Program-made: the position numbers and the translations under genes | In this document: positions 11,464 to 23,387 of the stretch, piece after piece | Position numbering within the stretch: position 1 is the stretch's first letter | Layout of the letters: every line of letters starts with the position of its first letter | The notes under the pieces: generated by a model | Seen by the model: the letters and a program-made list of their open reading frames with translations, nothing else | What the model was told of the DNA's origin: nothing | Database searches by the model: none | Source: Beroe forskalii | Taxonomy: Eukaryota; Ctenophora; Nuda; Beroida; Beroidae | Length of the DNA: 64,000 nucleotides | Reading direction: 5' to 3' | Assembly: GCA_011033025.1 (NCBI GenBank) | Contig: WFMF01000004.1 | Coordinates: forward strand, 1,860,001-1,924,000

Positions 11464-13097
11464 GTGTCGTCCAGAGTCACCGCAGATGTCGTAGGAATCA
11501 CCGCCCCATTTGGGGTTCTTGTAAACCCTCCAGTATCCAGTGAAGCTTGCTACTGATTGTATGGCGTCGTTATACTTACCACTGCCCGAGTTCAGTATAC
11601 CATTGGAACGTGTGAAATACACAATACCGCTTGCTTCACCATTATCATAGTTAACTCGGAGTTTGTAGCTACAAACCGGGTGGTCTTCATGCAATTCTTC
11701 AACAGTTTCAACGTTATCATTGTCATCCAGATAATTAACGTTATTACCCTCACACACGATTTGTACTCCATCATCAGAAATCAATTTCCAGTTGCCACTA
11801 ATTGCCTTGACACTTGTCACTCCACCTCTGATGTTTGTTGTTTCCGTTATGTCATCGTCCCGTTGATCATCCCAGTTATCATTATCATAGATCTCCAACT
11901 GGCACTGTTCTGTGTTGCATGCCATTGTTTCTGTGGAATCACCCTGACACTCCAAGCCTCCGTTCTGTGGAGCAGGGCTGTCACAGCTTCTCTGCCTCTC
12001 CTGTTCTCCACCGTTACACAGTTTAGTGCACCGAGTTGGGGGGCTCCAGGGCCCAAATCCACCATCGATCTTACAGAGAGAGGAGCTTGAGGCGCCCTCT
12101 TGGTCAGTGTAGCCCCCATCAGCACAGGCCTCACAGACAGAGGAGCCGGTCTCAGAGCTGAAGGTGTTGAGAGGGCAGGGGGTGCAACTGCTGGGCCCTG
12201 ACTCACTGTACTGTCCAGCAGGGCAGTCCACACACTCGCCACCCTGGAACTCCTGACCAGGATCACACGACACTAGACCTCCACCTGAGGGTTGCTATAG
12301 TCACTATGCGGACATGCGTACATAGACTGTTATCAATTCATTGAGTTAGAGATTGATTCTAGACTTTATTTTTTATAGACTTTTATTTGATAGTTATCAT
12401 ATTTTACATTGTCGTAACGTAATGAAGTAATAAGTTGGCAATAAGTGATACTGCAGGTATAACTATATCTCCATCATCATGATTAGTTATTGGACATTTT
12501 GATTATGACGATTACCTGTTAGAGGTTCTATAAGGATTTCAGGTTCTGGGCAATCTAGGACATTTTCTTTGTCTTTACCACAGCATGTAAGACGTTGAAC
12601 TCCTGTGATTTCACCCACGAAGTCTTCAGCTACCAAGGCATCATTGATGTCGTCCAGAGAGTCTCCCTCGCAGATGTCATAGGACTCACCGCCCCATTTG
12701 GGGTTCTTGTAAACCCTCCAGTATCCGGTGAAGCTTACTAGTGATTGTATGGCGTCGTTATACTTTCCACTGCCCGAGTTCAGTATAGCATTGGAACGTG
12801 TGAAATAGACAACACCACTTGCTTCACCATTGTCATAGTTAACTCGGAATATGTAGCTACAAACCGGGTGGTCTTCATGCAATTCTTCAACAGTTTCAAC
12901 GTTATCATTGTCATCCAGATAATTAACGTTATTACCCTCACACACGATTTGTACTCCATCATCAGAAATCAATTTCCAGTTGCCACTAATTGCCTTGACA
13001 CTTGTCACTCCACCTCTGATGTTTGTTGTTTCCGTTATGTCATCGTCCCGTTGATCATCATAGTTATCATCATCATAGAGCTCCAAGATTCCTTCTC
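11464..13097 (-). CDS. Extracellular protein with beta/gamma-crystallin-like, ephrin-receptor-like and TSP1 domains (partial, two exons)
   Basis: Exon 1 is 13097-12516: acceptor AATATTTCAG, donor GTAATC, both phase 1. It encodes a beta/gamma-crystallin-like region, with ELYDDDNYDDQRDDD, then SGNWKLISDDG, then GYWRVYKNPKWGGESYD, which are three Greek-key-like W/G/Y patterns. Exon 2 starts at 12284 after CCCTCAG, also phase 1. It encodes a GCC2/GCC3 ephrin-receptor-like Cys-rich module (CDPGQEFQGGECVDCPAGQY), a six-cysteine TSP1 repeat (GPWSPPTRCTKLC ... CNTEQC) and, with no intron, a second crystallin-like domain. The two crystallin domains are almost identical, which suggests recent duplication or conversion. 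The second ends abruptly after YDIC near 11464, where LINE sequence begins, so this may be a broken gene. The 5' exons are not found. Secretion is inferred from the domain types. The family fit for crystallin is by pattern only. Confidence 0.68.
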
Positions 13098-13653
13098 CTG
13101 AAATATTAGGTTGAGTGGAATGAATGTAATATGAATAGACAAATGGTTTAGGAGGTATCAATGCCATCGTAAACTATTAATAGTATTTGTTGAGCTGTTG
13201 TATTAGATGTAATAATAATTTCATTGATGGTAGAATAGCAGTGCAAAATAGCAATCCACAGACCGCCCCTTGGCGACTGTCCCGGTTCACAAACACTAAA
13301 AAGTAGACCAGGGTGCCAGCTGAGAGCCAAATGACTAAAAACTTAACGGACCTATGCTACAGAGCATCTTTCTTGTCCGGTTTTGTAACCCAAGGAAGAC
13401 ATTTCGACAAAGATGCAGATGCGAACAACTGTTGAACCATCACAATCTGAATGAGATTTTCCTAAAACGTTTATCATGAGTTAATGAGTGTATACTCAGT
13501 GCTTAATTTAATTGATACATGAGGACCAATTATCAGATATATTTTTCAATAATGAGCAAGGATCAACTGGATCTGCTTCTTCAACCGAAATCGGGAACAG
13601 GCAAAAGTTACGGTACTGGAATTTGTTCTGACCGGGAATGATTCTGGGATTTA
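13098..13653. other. Non-coding interval upstream of the crystallin-domain exon
   Basis: No exon with a recognisable domain is seen. It probably holds intron or upstream sequence of the crystallin/TSP1 gene. Confidence 0.4.
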
Positions 13654-14377
13654 CCTTATTGTAGGAATTTAAGCACTCAGAAAATTAAGCACCAATGCTT
13701 CTAAAAGGGCCTAATTTCATGGTGCTTAATGACGTGCTGGCTTAATTTTTGAATACCTCAATTTTCAATTAATTTTGGGATTCAAAATGGCATAAAATGT
13801 TCGATATTTTGCTACATTTTCAGTGATAATGTAAAGCAATGATCAAAGTACAGAATCGAAATAATAATGGAACAAATCAAATATTTTAGTCTTCAGCCAC
13901 CATCTCATCATCTACAGCATCCAAAGAATTGGTTCTGCATCCTCCAATTCATCGTCATCTGCATCTTGCTCCCCCGTCCTTGATGCTATCAATGATCCTC
14001 TCCAGTATAGCTTTGAATCATCCGTGTCAGATCTTTCGAAGCTGTAGTTATCATTGACGTAAGCACGGAGCACCAAAACTTAGCCTTTCTACAAGTGACC
14101 ATTCAGCTTTGACCTGTCTCTTGATTTCCAGCCCTCCATGTGTGATCGGAGACCAGAACTGTTCTACAGAGAACTTACAGGTGTAATTCATCGCATAGAA
14201 AATGTAGAAAAAATTGCGTGTAATTTGAAAACATTGCATTAAGCTTCATGAAATGAAGCCTACATTTAATTACGCCAACATGTAATTAAGCACCAGCCCT
14301 CTCAAAAGGGCCTAATTTCATGGTGCTTAATGACATGTAGGCTTAATTTTTTGAGTGCTTAATTTCCTACAATAAGG
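13654..14377. mobile_element. TA-target inverted-repeat element with CCTTA ends (family C)
   Basis: Ends CCTTATTGTAGGAA / TTCCTACAATAAGG are inverted over about 80 bp and flanked by TA (13652-13653, 14378-14379). The subterminal block GGGCCTAATTTCATGGTGCT is repeated in both arms. If TA is the duplication, the target was the palindrome GGGATTTAAATCCC. No recognisable transposase; a short minus-strand frame at 14051-14239 is unassigned. Confidence 0.78.
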
Positions 14378-15486
14378 TAAATCCCCGAGCCAAGTCCATA
14401 TTTTGTCAAATTATAGAGCTTTTCTATGCATATCTGTATATCTCATTAAAAAACATTGAACGTCTACACGATTACACTTCAAACCTATCATTGGATCGAT
14501 TGAAAAAGATTGAAAATTCCATCAGTGCTTCTACGCTTCTATGGGCCGTGACTTAATTTTGCTTAGGACATTTTTGTTAAAAATGTGACATTTTTCACGC
14601 AATCTAAGCCACTAGTTAAAAAAGAACACCTTTTCCTGAATTAACTAATCTATTAACCCATTTTCAATTTTCAATTTTCATCGACCTTTACTTTTTAATT
14701 TAAGAATTTCATTCAATCTTACCGGAAATTATCACTGGAAGTTTTTAGGAACGGTTGGATGCCGAACAAATTCGTAATTTCTACCGGGACTCCTAACATG
14801 GCCTTATTTCAAACGGGACCGGAACTATTCTGGGAACCCTAAGTTATAGAGGGGATACAATATATTTGTATATTTCTGCCTCATGCACATTTTGACATTG
14901 AAACAGGAGTCAACGAAGGGGGCACAGAAGGAGTGAATTGGTTCGAATGGGGCCATTTGAAATATGTTTTCATACACATGTAACGATGTAATGAATAAAT
15001 CGCTACTATAAGTGTGTAGGTGGGGCTTCTACACGCTTACATGGCCCTATCTGAACCAATGTACTACTTTTGACCCATTCGTTGACTCCTGTTCCAACGG
15101 AAAAAAGTAAAAATTTGGCAGAAAAAGAAAAAGGGGACCAAAGTTGGAGTAAAAGTCTGACAGGGAAGTCAGCTAATAACGCTGTGGCATACGGTTCCCA
15201 CATCGTCAAGCCTTATCATTGTCAGTTATCAACTCGAACGATGGTGAGAATTATATAAAGATGATTTGGATTGAATGCAAGCTATTTTGAATGCTCCTCA
15301 TTGAATCCCGTGACTTTAGCTTTCTTGGGGGCCGTTGGATGATTTACAACGAAAAAGTACTTTTACCCGGTAATTCTCAGTCACGTGATAGGTGAGCTGT
15401 GTGGGAGGGATTTAGAGAGGTAAATGCGGATGATTTTGCTCTCTATACATACTCGGGCCCCATACCGAGTATAATGAAAAATCTCA
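14378..15486. other. Non-coding interval
   Basis: I see no gene or transposon end here. There is a small inverted pair ACAGGAGTCAACGAA (14903-14917) and TTCGTTGACTCCTGT (15079-15093). Confidence 0.4.
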
Positions 15487-15672
15487 TGAGGGACCATCCA
15501 TAACAGACGTCCGAATTATTTTGGCCTTTTTAGACCCCTCACTCCCCCTTGTCTTTGGACGTGCGCATTTCTACTGAAATACCCCTCAAATCGATCAAAA
15601 TTTCCGTAAAATTTGGACGTGCGCATTCGGCCAGACTCCCCCTCCTTTACGGAGTACGGACGACCCTTTGCC
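15487..15672. mobile_element. Degenerate relative of the CCATCCATAAAGGACGTCCG element
   Basis: Begins GGACCATCCATAACAGACGTCCG-like, with internal TTTGGACGTGCGCATT and CGGCCAGACTCCCCCTCC blocks that match the element at 18376-18718. The right end is poorly preserved. Confidence 0.55.
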
Positions 15673-15786
15673 CAGTACCCTGCCTTCGAGAATCTCAGTA
15701 GGATTTTCATATACGAGTGGTTTGAAGATGAAATGGCTATGTATTTTCGGTTTATACACTTATAGAAATTGGCATTGCCTTAAGGT

Positions 15787-17057
15787 GGCCGGGGGTCCGA
15801 GGTCGACTTCCGGTTTTTCGTTGTTTCTAATAGAGGAGAATGCCAGCTACCAGTAAGTTTTTACCCCATGTAAAAATATTGTTCCTAGCCGAAGTTATTA
15901 ATTTTTTCCCTCCCCATTGGCCTTTTTGTAAAACAAAAAGGCAAATAGGAGGGTTGGCAGAGATCGTGGTCTGGGAGGGTGAGAAATGGAATATGTGTAT
16001 ACCAGGTCCAGTTTTGCAATACAACTACTGTAATTTCTGGAAAGTGCCCGGATTGCTCCTTTATAATATCAGTCGCGAAAATGTCCCTCCGTCCGTCCCT
16101 CCCTCTGTAGCCATATCTCATAAATATTCAAAATAAAGAATTTCTTAATTCATGGAGCTGTCGGTTGTCAAATCTTATAGGTTGATCTGGCCCATCCGTG
16201 CCGCATGCTCGAACTCCTAAATTATGATAAGTTCTAAATTTGATTAGGCTGTTGAAGAATTCGTGTCTTGAAAAGTTAAAATCTTAGTTATGAGTTGGGC
16301 GGTGGATTGGAGGAAAAGGCTTCGGTTTTGTACTAGGTTTAGTACCAAACTGCATAACTATTATAGACTTTCTGCTGAATTCGACTAATTTTACGAAATA
16401 CTGTTCGCTGTGAAAGACGAATATTGCTTTTTGGAACAAGAGACAGCATTGAAACAGAAAACGAAAGCACGAAATTTGAAAATCAGCTGAAAAGTGATAT
16501 CAAATTAGTATAAACATTCAAGAAAATACATCGCGTGAATAAACGGTGACACAATTTGATGCGAAACGTAAACCAATTCAACAAAATGGCGCGAAATCTA
16601 CAACGAACTGAGTACAACAACGAACGCGCGCGCAAGAATTTCAGAAGAAATGGCACGTGCCAATTCGTGTTCTCGGTGGTCGCACGCAGCACGCAAATCG
16701 GAACAATATGAATTTATAACGACTGCGTTTTGTATTATCTTATTATGATGCTTAGGTTACATCAAGCACCGCGGGGGAGGGAAATTAAGCGCCTGCATAC
16801 GGCCTACGGGAACAACAATAATTGTGTCGGTGCAGGCGCAATTCTTGTTCAAATCGTGATTTTGCCTGTGATTACAGTGCGCGCACAAACTTCAATGCGA
16901 TTTGTTGAAAATCATCTTTAAAATCGCGATTTGAATTATTCATAACATCGGCTAGGAACAATATTTTTACATGGGGTAAAAACCTACTGCTAGCTGGCGT
17001 TCTCCTCTATCAATTACAACAAAACCCCGAAATTCGACCTCGTACCCACCCCCGGCC
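15787..17057. mobile_element. Element with ~105-bp inverted termini inserted in a GPCR pseudogene
   Basis: The left arm 15787-15892 matches the reverse complement of 16949-17057. Shared words include GGCCGGGGGT, GAGGAGAA(T/C)GCCAGCTA and TTTTTACCCCATG. The 1.06-kb interior has no recognised transposase. It contains CCTTTTTGTAAAACAAAAAGG-type hairpin sequence (also at 27468-27490) and a GCGCCTGC/GCAGGCGC repeat (about 16786-16840, also at 36461-36510). Its right end coincides with the point where the GPCR-like reading stops. Confidence 0.75.
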
Positions 17058-18171
17058 CCCGATTTGTGAGCGATATAGTGGTTTTTATTACAACGATGTT
17101 TGGTACCACTGTTCCGAAGCAGCTTAAAACTGGTCACCAGTTTATTAGATTGTCCAAGCTTTCGCTGAAAAGCCATAGATGCAGGTGTACCCTAAGTACC
17201 TTAGGAGGTCTATTTATGTGGGTTGAATTTGCGGTGTTTGAAATTTTGGTAGGTTGAAAATATGGGGATTTTTTTCAAAAATCCCCAAATTTCACCCACC
17301 AAATAAAATTGGGTGATTTTTTCTAACTTTTTGCTGACAAATGAAAGATTTTTTGGGGAAAACAATGGAAAAATAGATTAATTCTAATATTACAAATCGA
17401 ATTCTTGATCGTCTTCCTGAGCCTCTGCTTCATTAATTACTGTCCTAAATTTTTGAATTTCAATCGTTTTAACCATTTGACTTTGACTAAATTATCTGTA
17501 ACTATCTGAAAACTCATCTCTGATACGAAATTGTACTGTTTTAGTACAGATAGTTCAAGAAATTTCGAAAGCGGGTTGAATTAAATCGGGGAGTAAAATT
17601 GTGGAGGGCAAAATTTTGGTAGTTTGAAAATATGGGGATTTTTTCGAAAAATCCCCAAATTACAACCTTTATAAATAGACCTCCTAAGGTAATTAAATTG
17701 CACGTCATCTTTATCAATAACAAGTAAGGCAATAGGAAAAACTAAGTAACATATCCAGATGATTCCGCAGACGATATGAGCTTTTGATTTAGTCCAGACA
17801 TGAACATGCATCGGGTACTGGACTATGAGGAGCTTGATGCTGGTTAATTCAGCTGTAAATTAGATGCTAGCCGGGTAGAAGTAGTAGCGTGAATAACTCT
17901 GAAAATAACAGAGGAAGGACCTCGGATTATTCCGTTCTGAGATCAGAGCAACAAGAGGGAGACAGTTGTTGAATGAGTTTAGAAGATCACAGACAGCGAT
18001 ATGCTGCGTGATGGTGACAATGGCTTTGTGAAGCTTGAAGGCATCATACTTGATCGCTGTCACCAGGATGATTGAATCCCCCAGGAAGGAGGAGAGGATG
18101 GTTAAGAACGTCTAGGATATCAAGCAGTAACGGACAGCCTGGTTGCAGATGCCATACTCAGTGTTGTTGGT
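17058..18171 (-). pseudogene. Class-A (rhodopsin-like) GPCR pseudogene
   Basis: Read on the minus strand from 18171, one frame gives an N-glycosylation-like NNTEYGICNQ, TM1 (FLTILSSFLGDSIILVTAIK), the loop FKLHKAI, TM2 (ITQHIAVCDLL), the TM3 end (SIKLLIVQYPMHVHVWTKSK), TM4 (AHIVCGIIWICYLVF) and the second extracellular loop YTCIYGFSAKAW. Further on, a shifted frame gives TM5-like VVPNIVVIKTTISL. Two in-frame stops (TAG before TM1, TAA in TM3), a 491-bp MITE in the second loop and elements at both ends make it dead. Removing the MITE and one TA restores the frame exactly. The ligand is unknown. TM6-TM7 were not found beyond 15787. Confidence 0.8.
17199..17689. mobile_element. TA-target MITE with CCTTAGGAGG ends (family A)
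   Basis: Ends CCTTAGGAGGTCTATTTAT and its reverse complement, flanked by TA (17197-17198, 17690-17691). Internal inverted blocks contain AATATGGGGATTTTT and AAAATCCCCAAAT. It interrupts the GPCR pseudogene. Relatives lie at 39855-40048, 53670-54159 and as the ends of 22938-25658. Confidence 0.88.
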
Positions 18172-18306
18172 GAACTGCACCTTGCGCGTCATTTGTGTGC
18201 GCGGCTTAAGTTTGCGCGGCATACAAATATGTTATTTGTATCTCTATACACTGCGCAAAGTTGAGACGCGCTCACAAAAGACGCGCAACGGCGCAAAGTG
18301 CAGTTC
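18172..18306. mobile_element. 135-bp MITE, ends GAACTGCACCTTGCGC
   Basis: Inverted ends of 16 bp with one mismatch (18172-18187, 18291-18306). The interior is rich in GCGCG and holds a TACAAATA/TATTTGTA palindrome. It truncates the N-terminus of the GPCR pseudogene. Confidence 0.7.
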
Positions 18307-18375
18307 GAACTGCCCCTGAAAACAATTAACAAGAATTGTTATACTCTACTAGACTTAAAGCTAAGTTACTAATGC

Positions 18376-18718
18376 GCCATCCATAAAGGACGTCCGAAAA
18401 ATTTCGGCTATGACAGACTCCTCCCACCCCCCCTTCCCCCCCCCCTCCGGACGACCGCATTTTCATTCAAAATCTTTTTGTCGCCATTTTTATGCCCGTG
18501 ACAAAAATCAACTTTATTATTTGACTCTAAGTCGCAAATCTAAGTCAAAATTCGAAGTCATCGACTATTTTCTAGTGTAAAAATAGTCAAATCGACCAAA
18601 ATTTTCATAAATGCGGACGTCCGCATTTGGCGAAACACCCCCTCCCCCTATGTCTGCAAACGTCCGCATTGGCCAGACTCCCCCTCCTTCCTCTTTGCGG
18701 ACGTCCTTTATGGATGGC
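18376..18718. mobile_element. 343-bp MITE, ends GCCATCCATAAAGGACGTCCG
   Basis: Perfect inverted ends of about 21 bp. Internal copies of GGACGTCCGCATT alternate with C-rich runs. No coding potential. A weaker relative is at 15487-15672. Confidence 0.8.
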
Positions 18719-18721
18719 CCC

Positions 18722-19011
18722 TAAGCTAAATCGAAATCATCGGCTTTGTGAAGTTATTTAAAACAACTAATGGGGGCCACCAGAGAATTTTTGATCAAAA
18801 AGCTTAAAAAAGATAAGTGCCTTAGTTTGATAATTCAAGAATAAAGAAATTTTGGTTTATTGGCCAGTTATAATATGATAATACCTTCGTACTTTGAGCA
18901 TCAGTAAAATGTTCTGAAAACGCGGTACCTACGTCGTGCGTATTGCGCAATTCTTATGTGGTATTATTAGTATGAAGTATTCAAAAAAAACATATAATAA
19001 GTGATTTTTGT
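18722..19011. other. Non-coding interval
   Basis: No gene or repeat family recognised. Confidence 0.35.
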
Positions 19012-22000
19012 CTATCATTCCAGCCAGTTTTTTCTCAGAAATAATTTCACTTTCCGAGCATATTATTACTTAACTAGCAGGCCCGTTGGGCCTGCTAGTA
19101 CACAGTTAATACACAGCTCATTCGGCGCTGCTACACAGCACCTCGTTCGCAAATTTCAACCATTTAAATTATTGAAAAACTTTTTTACATGTTCAAGAGA
19201 GTAGCATAACAAAGTTAACAAAGCAGGAAATGAAATTCAGACACTTCGCATGTTACCAAAGCAGCAAAACTACTCTTCCCTATCTGCACGTGCATTCCGA
19301 CACGAATCCCATACACACAACGACACAGTGCCTATACACACAGTTGTTCCATTCTAATCTATGATGCCGACACAGAGTCCCATACAAACGCCGACATGAA
19401 TTCCATGCTACGCAGCACCTCGTTCGCAAATTCCAAACCCCACTATTCGAATTGATTGGATACTTTTTTACCGCATCGAAAAATTCCAATCCGTTCAAAA
19501 GTTACGGAGCAACGCACTCAAAACAGCATTTTACAGCGCGCAAATCACATTACACGTATAACCATAGTAACGCGCACAACTATATCCATACTGCACGTGG
19601 GCGCCCTACATTGTGTCTACAAAAGGACAAAAAAGTGACGTACAGAAAAGAAACACGAAATACGACTTAATAAGTAAGACTTGCAGGCCCGTTGGGCCTA
19701 CTACTCTACTAATACACAGTTCACTCGGCGTGGCTACGCAGCACCTTGTTCGCAAATTTCAAGCCCCTCAATTCAACTAAATACTTTTATCAAAAGTTAC
19801 GTAGCAACGTATTCAAAACAGCATTAAACAGAAATGAACGCGCGCAATTTGTACTGATGTACAAAAAATAGCACAGAGAATGGTAACTTATATTAGAGAC
19901 TAGCAGGCCCCCTTTTGGCCTGCAAATACACATCTCACTAATTACTTTTTGCCGTATCAAAAAATTCCAATCAGACCAAAAGTTACGCAAATAAACGCGC
20001 GCGCAATTTCCCCAATTTCGCGCGCGTTGCCATGGAACGACTTTGTAAGTAAGACACTAAGACTAGCAGGCCCGTTGGGCCAACTAATACACAGCTCACT
20101 CAGACCTCGCAAATTTCAACCAATGCAATTCAAATTCAATTAAAAATTTTACCGCATCAAAAAAACTCCGATCCGTTCATAAGTTAAACATCGCAACGTA
20201 ATCAAAACACCATTAACAGAAATGATCGCGCGCGCGGTAATTCTCCATGCACGTGTCACACTGTCACCATGGTAACCCGCACAAATCGTAATGCGCGCGC
20301 GTTCCGAAGATGTTTCCGCCGTTACGACAAACAAAAAACAGAGAATGCGAAATTATATTAGAGACTAGCAGGCCCTTATTCTCTTATTGATTGGCCAACA
20401 AACTTCAACCAAACTTCAACCAATGCAATTCAAACTTGAAAAAAAATACCGCACCAAAAACTCCGACCCGCTCAAAAAGTCAAGACTTATTACTTTATTA
20501 GAGATCACAACGTAATCAAAACACCATTTACAGAAATGAGCGCGCGCGTGCAATACTGCAGTTCTCCGTGCACGTGTCACCATGGTAACCCGCACAAATT
20601 GTTAATGCGCGCGCGTTATGAACATCTTTCCGCCGTTACGACAAACAAATGAACCCAAAAAACGTATTGTTGTCTATCCGGGCACGAGATTCTGTTTTCA
20701 ATTCAACAGGGGTTCATAGGAGTTCCTCTTGCCGCAGCGACCGGAGGTCTCGGGTTTTGCTTGCAAATTATAAAGTTAGAACTTTAGAGTTCAGAAAAAG
20801 TGGGTCGGTAACCGTTGTCTGTTTCAATGAGTTTATGGGTTATTAAGAAGTGAATAAAAGTCTTATCTATAAAGGTAGATAGGTGTGTGGATATTATGAC
20901 AAACATAAATTAAAACAAGCATTGGATATAGATTTTTATAAATCCAAGGATCAGAGTGGAGAGGGAAGAGACTAAACTGTGAATCATCATCGGTTACCTT
21001 GCAGATGCAAGGCCCCACTTTGTCAACTGTGATGAGGTTTTCCATCAGAAGGTGACGAAATAGAACGGAGAGGTTTAGGCCCACCGAACCCGTCACAACT
21101 TAAAACTGCAAGTACCCAGAACTCCGGAATTCTGTGCATTGCAGTTTAGAGAGAAAGGGGGATTGGACATAGAGATCAATGGAAGTGGAAGAGTCATAGT
21201 ATAAGCGATAACTTATACTCTGCAAATGTACTTACTTTGTAATCGGGTCATCGAATAAGATTCGCATGGATACCATTAATATGAGTACCTACTTTATTTA
21301 TTTTCTTTTGGCTCTGTTGTACACTGTAAAGGTACAAATGGAAACGATGTGATTCTTTAATGACAATTAATTTCGTCGTTCTACGACAACTTCAGGTCTC
21401 CAATTTGATTGTATGAAGTAGTGTTGTAAAGTTTAAACTTTTCTAACTTTACAACACTACTTCAATACTTTCTACTTTCATAAAATTTATTAAGACCTAA
21501 AGATGTAGCACAACGACGAAATTGATTGGGGGCAACCCCCTCACTTTTAGTGGATATAAAAAATCGCCAATATGGGGTTTAATTTGGGGGGGGGGGGTTA
21601 TTAACTGTAATTAAAAGTACACTTTCTTTCAAATGGTGCCAATTATTTTCCTGATTTTTCACATGCCTTCTTGAAATGGTACCATTTTTGTCTCTGATTT
21701 TTCACGCCTTTCTGGAATGGTAGGTACCTTTTTTGTTCGTGATTATTCGCATCATTTTCAAATGGTACCCTTTTTTGCTTCGGATTTTTGACACATTTTC
21801 GTAGTGATACCTTTTTTACTTTATTTTGGCGCTTCTCTCAGACTGTACCATGAATGTTTGCCCATAAAGACTCATATTTTTTGTGTCGATAGACGGTTTA
21901 ATTTTGGGGGTTTTATTTAACCCCAAGTGAGCAAGTGGATATAAGAATTGCTAATAGGGGTTATTTTGAGGGGGTTTGAGGGTCTTCCCCCCTGATTGTC

Positions 22001-22281
22001 ATGGATAAAGAACCACATCGTTTCAACATGGTTCCTACAACTCTATAATGATTTTTCAAAAATTTTGTCAAAAACCCCTCAGAACTTATCTCAGATGAGT
22101 TGAGAGTTCTGAGGGGTTTTTGACAGATGAGTCATCTGGCTTTAAAAGTTAGCCAGCAACAGCCGACGCCTGCACCTACTTTTTCCGTTCTATACGTGTT
22201 TTATTTACTGTTCAGTGGAGACGTATTATAATCTACAAACTACAGTACAGAATTGCTGTAGTTTGGACCGTGCATATCTCA
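19012..22281 (+). repeat. Dispersed ~4-kb repeat, copy 2
   Basis: Collinear with 2706-7290, lacking the mariner-like insertion. Subunits open near 19075, 19683, 19902, 20066 and 20365. It is broken at 22282 by a nested transposon, and the homology resumes at 27338-27453 (ATGAACCATTGTATGTGCAT block). Confidence 0.85.
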
Positions 22282-23213
22282 GGGGTCTTCCATGAAACAA
22301 TCGTCTAAGAGTACTCGTAGCACTTACGAATAAGGTACCAATTTTACGAGTACTCTCCAAGAGTGTACATGAAACATTCGGACCGTGTTTGGAAGATCCG
22401 AAAATATCACGCGCACTGTCCACGAACACTGATTTACGACTACTCTCTGATTTACGAATACTCTCTCACATAGTCACGTGTAATGAACACCAACCAATAG
22501 GGTTCGAGTATTTCTCACGCACTTACGCAGTTTCTGCATTTGAGAGCGGGAGAGTACACTCATTATTCCTTATATGGAAAGTTGTTGTGGTATGAGTGTT
22601 ACATGTTTTGAGTATGGCTATTTCATGTACCTATTTGTAGTGTTGCCTATTAGTTTGCTGCTTCTTTCACTGTTCAGCGTTTTCTGGGTCTACTGTCGAC
22701 TGTCTTCATCATGTTCATGCTTTTATGCTGTTAAATTTTGAATTTTCCATTCAGCTGTCAATTCTTTATTACCAATATTTGTTCAATTTCTGCGTTCACC
22801 GTCTAAATTTAGCTGAATTTGCACAATGGTGTCTACCGTGATGTACCTAGATTCTAAAATACATCTTGATTTTGGAAACGTTCGGTTCTGTAATAGGTAG
22901 GTCTAGGTACAGTTTGAGTTGTCCATGATATTGGCTACCTTACGAGACATATTAAAAAGGTACGAAATTTGGGGATTTTTGGAAAAAATCCCCATATTTT
23001 CATTCCCCCAAAATTTCGATCCCCAAAATTATTTCCCCCAAATTAGTAAATTGCAGGTTTGTGATTTGACTAACAGTGCTTAAAATATGGAATTCCCAGA
23101 CAAATTTCAATGAGTATATCAGTGCAGAGAGTTCAAAATATCTAAAATGCAGTGATTCTTGCAACTTAAACCTTCTACACTCGACTCGATTAAACTATCT
23201 TAAAGTGATCTTG

Positions 23214-23387
23214 TATACGGTAAATACACACTTGGGTGTGTAATTACCACATTAATTCCACGAGCTTGCGAGTGGAATTCATGCAATAAATGCACGAGCT
23301 TGCGAGTGCATTTATTGGAGTAATTGCACGAGCTTGCGAGTGCAATTACGATGGTAATTTACACACCCAAGTGTGTATTTACTGTAT
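23214..23387. repeat. Compound hairpin: outer stem enclosing three small hairpins with one shared core
   Basis: An outer arm of about 36 bp (23214-23249, with TACACACTTGGGTGTGTA) pairs with 23350-23387. Inside it lie three hairpins at 23253-23280, 23284-23317 and 23320-23349. All have the core CACGAGCTTGCGAGTG, but the flanking stems differ and stay complementary: AATTC/GAATT, CAATAAATG/CATTTATTG, GTAATTG/CAATTAC. Confidence 0.85.

Noticed and set aside
11557..12090. 177-residue plus-strand open frame, and its partner at 12745-13101
   Set aside because: Antisense shadows of the beta/gamma-crystallin-like exons. The minus-strand reading has clear domains and splice sites.
22226..22429. Start-bearing frames at the left end of the GGGGTCTTCC element as a transposase
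   Set aside because: No DDE-type motifs, and frames are short. The matching part of the second copy (51057-51314 and onward) has different open frames.
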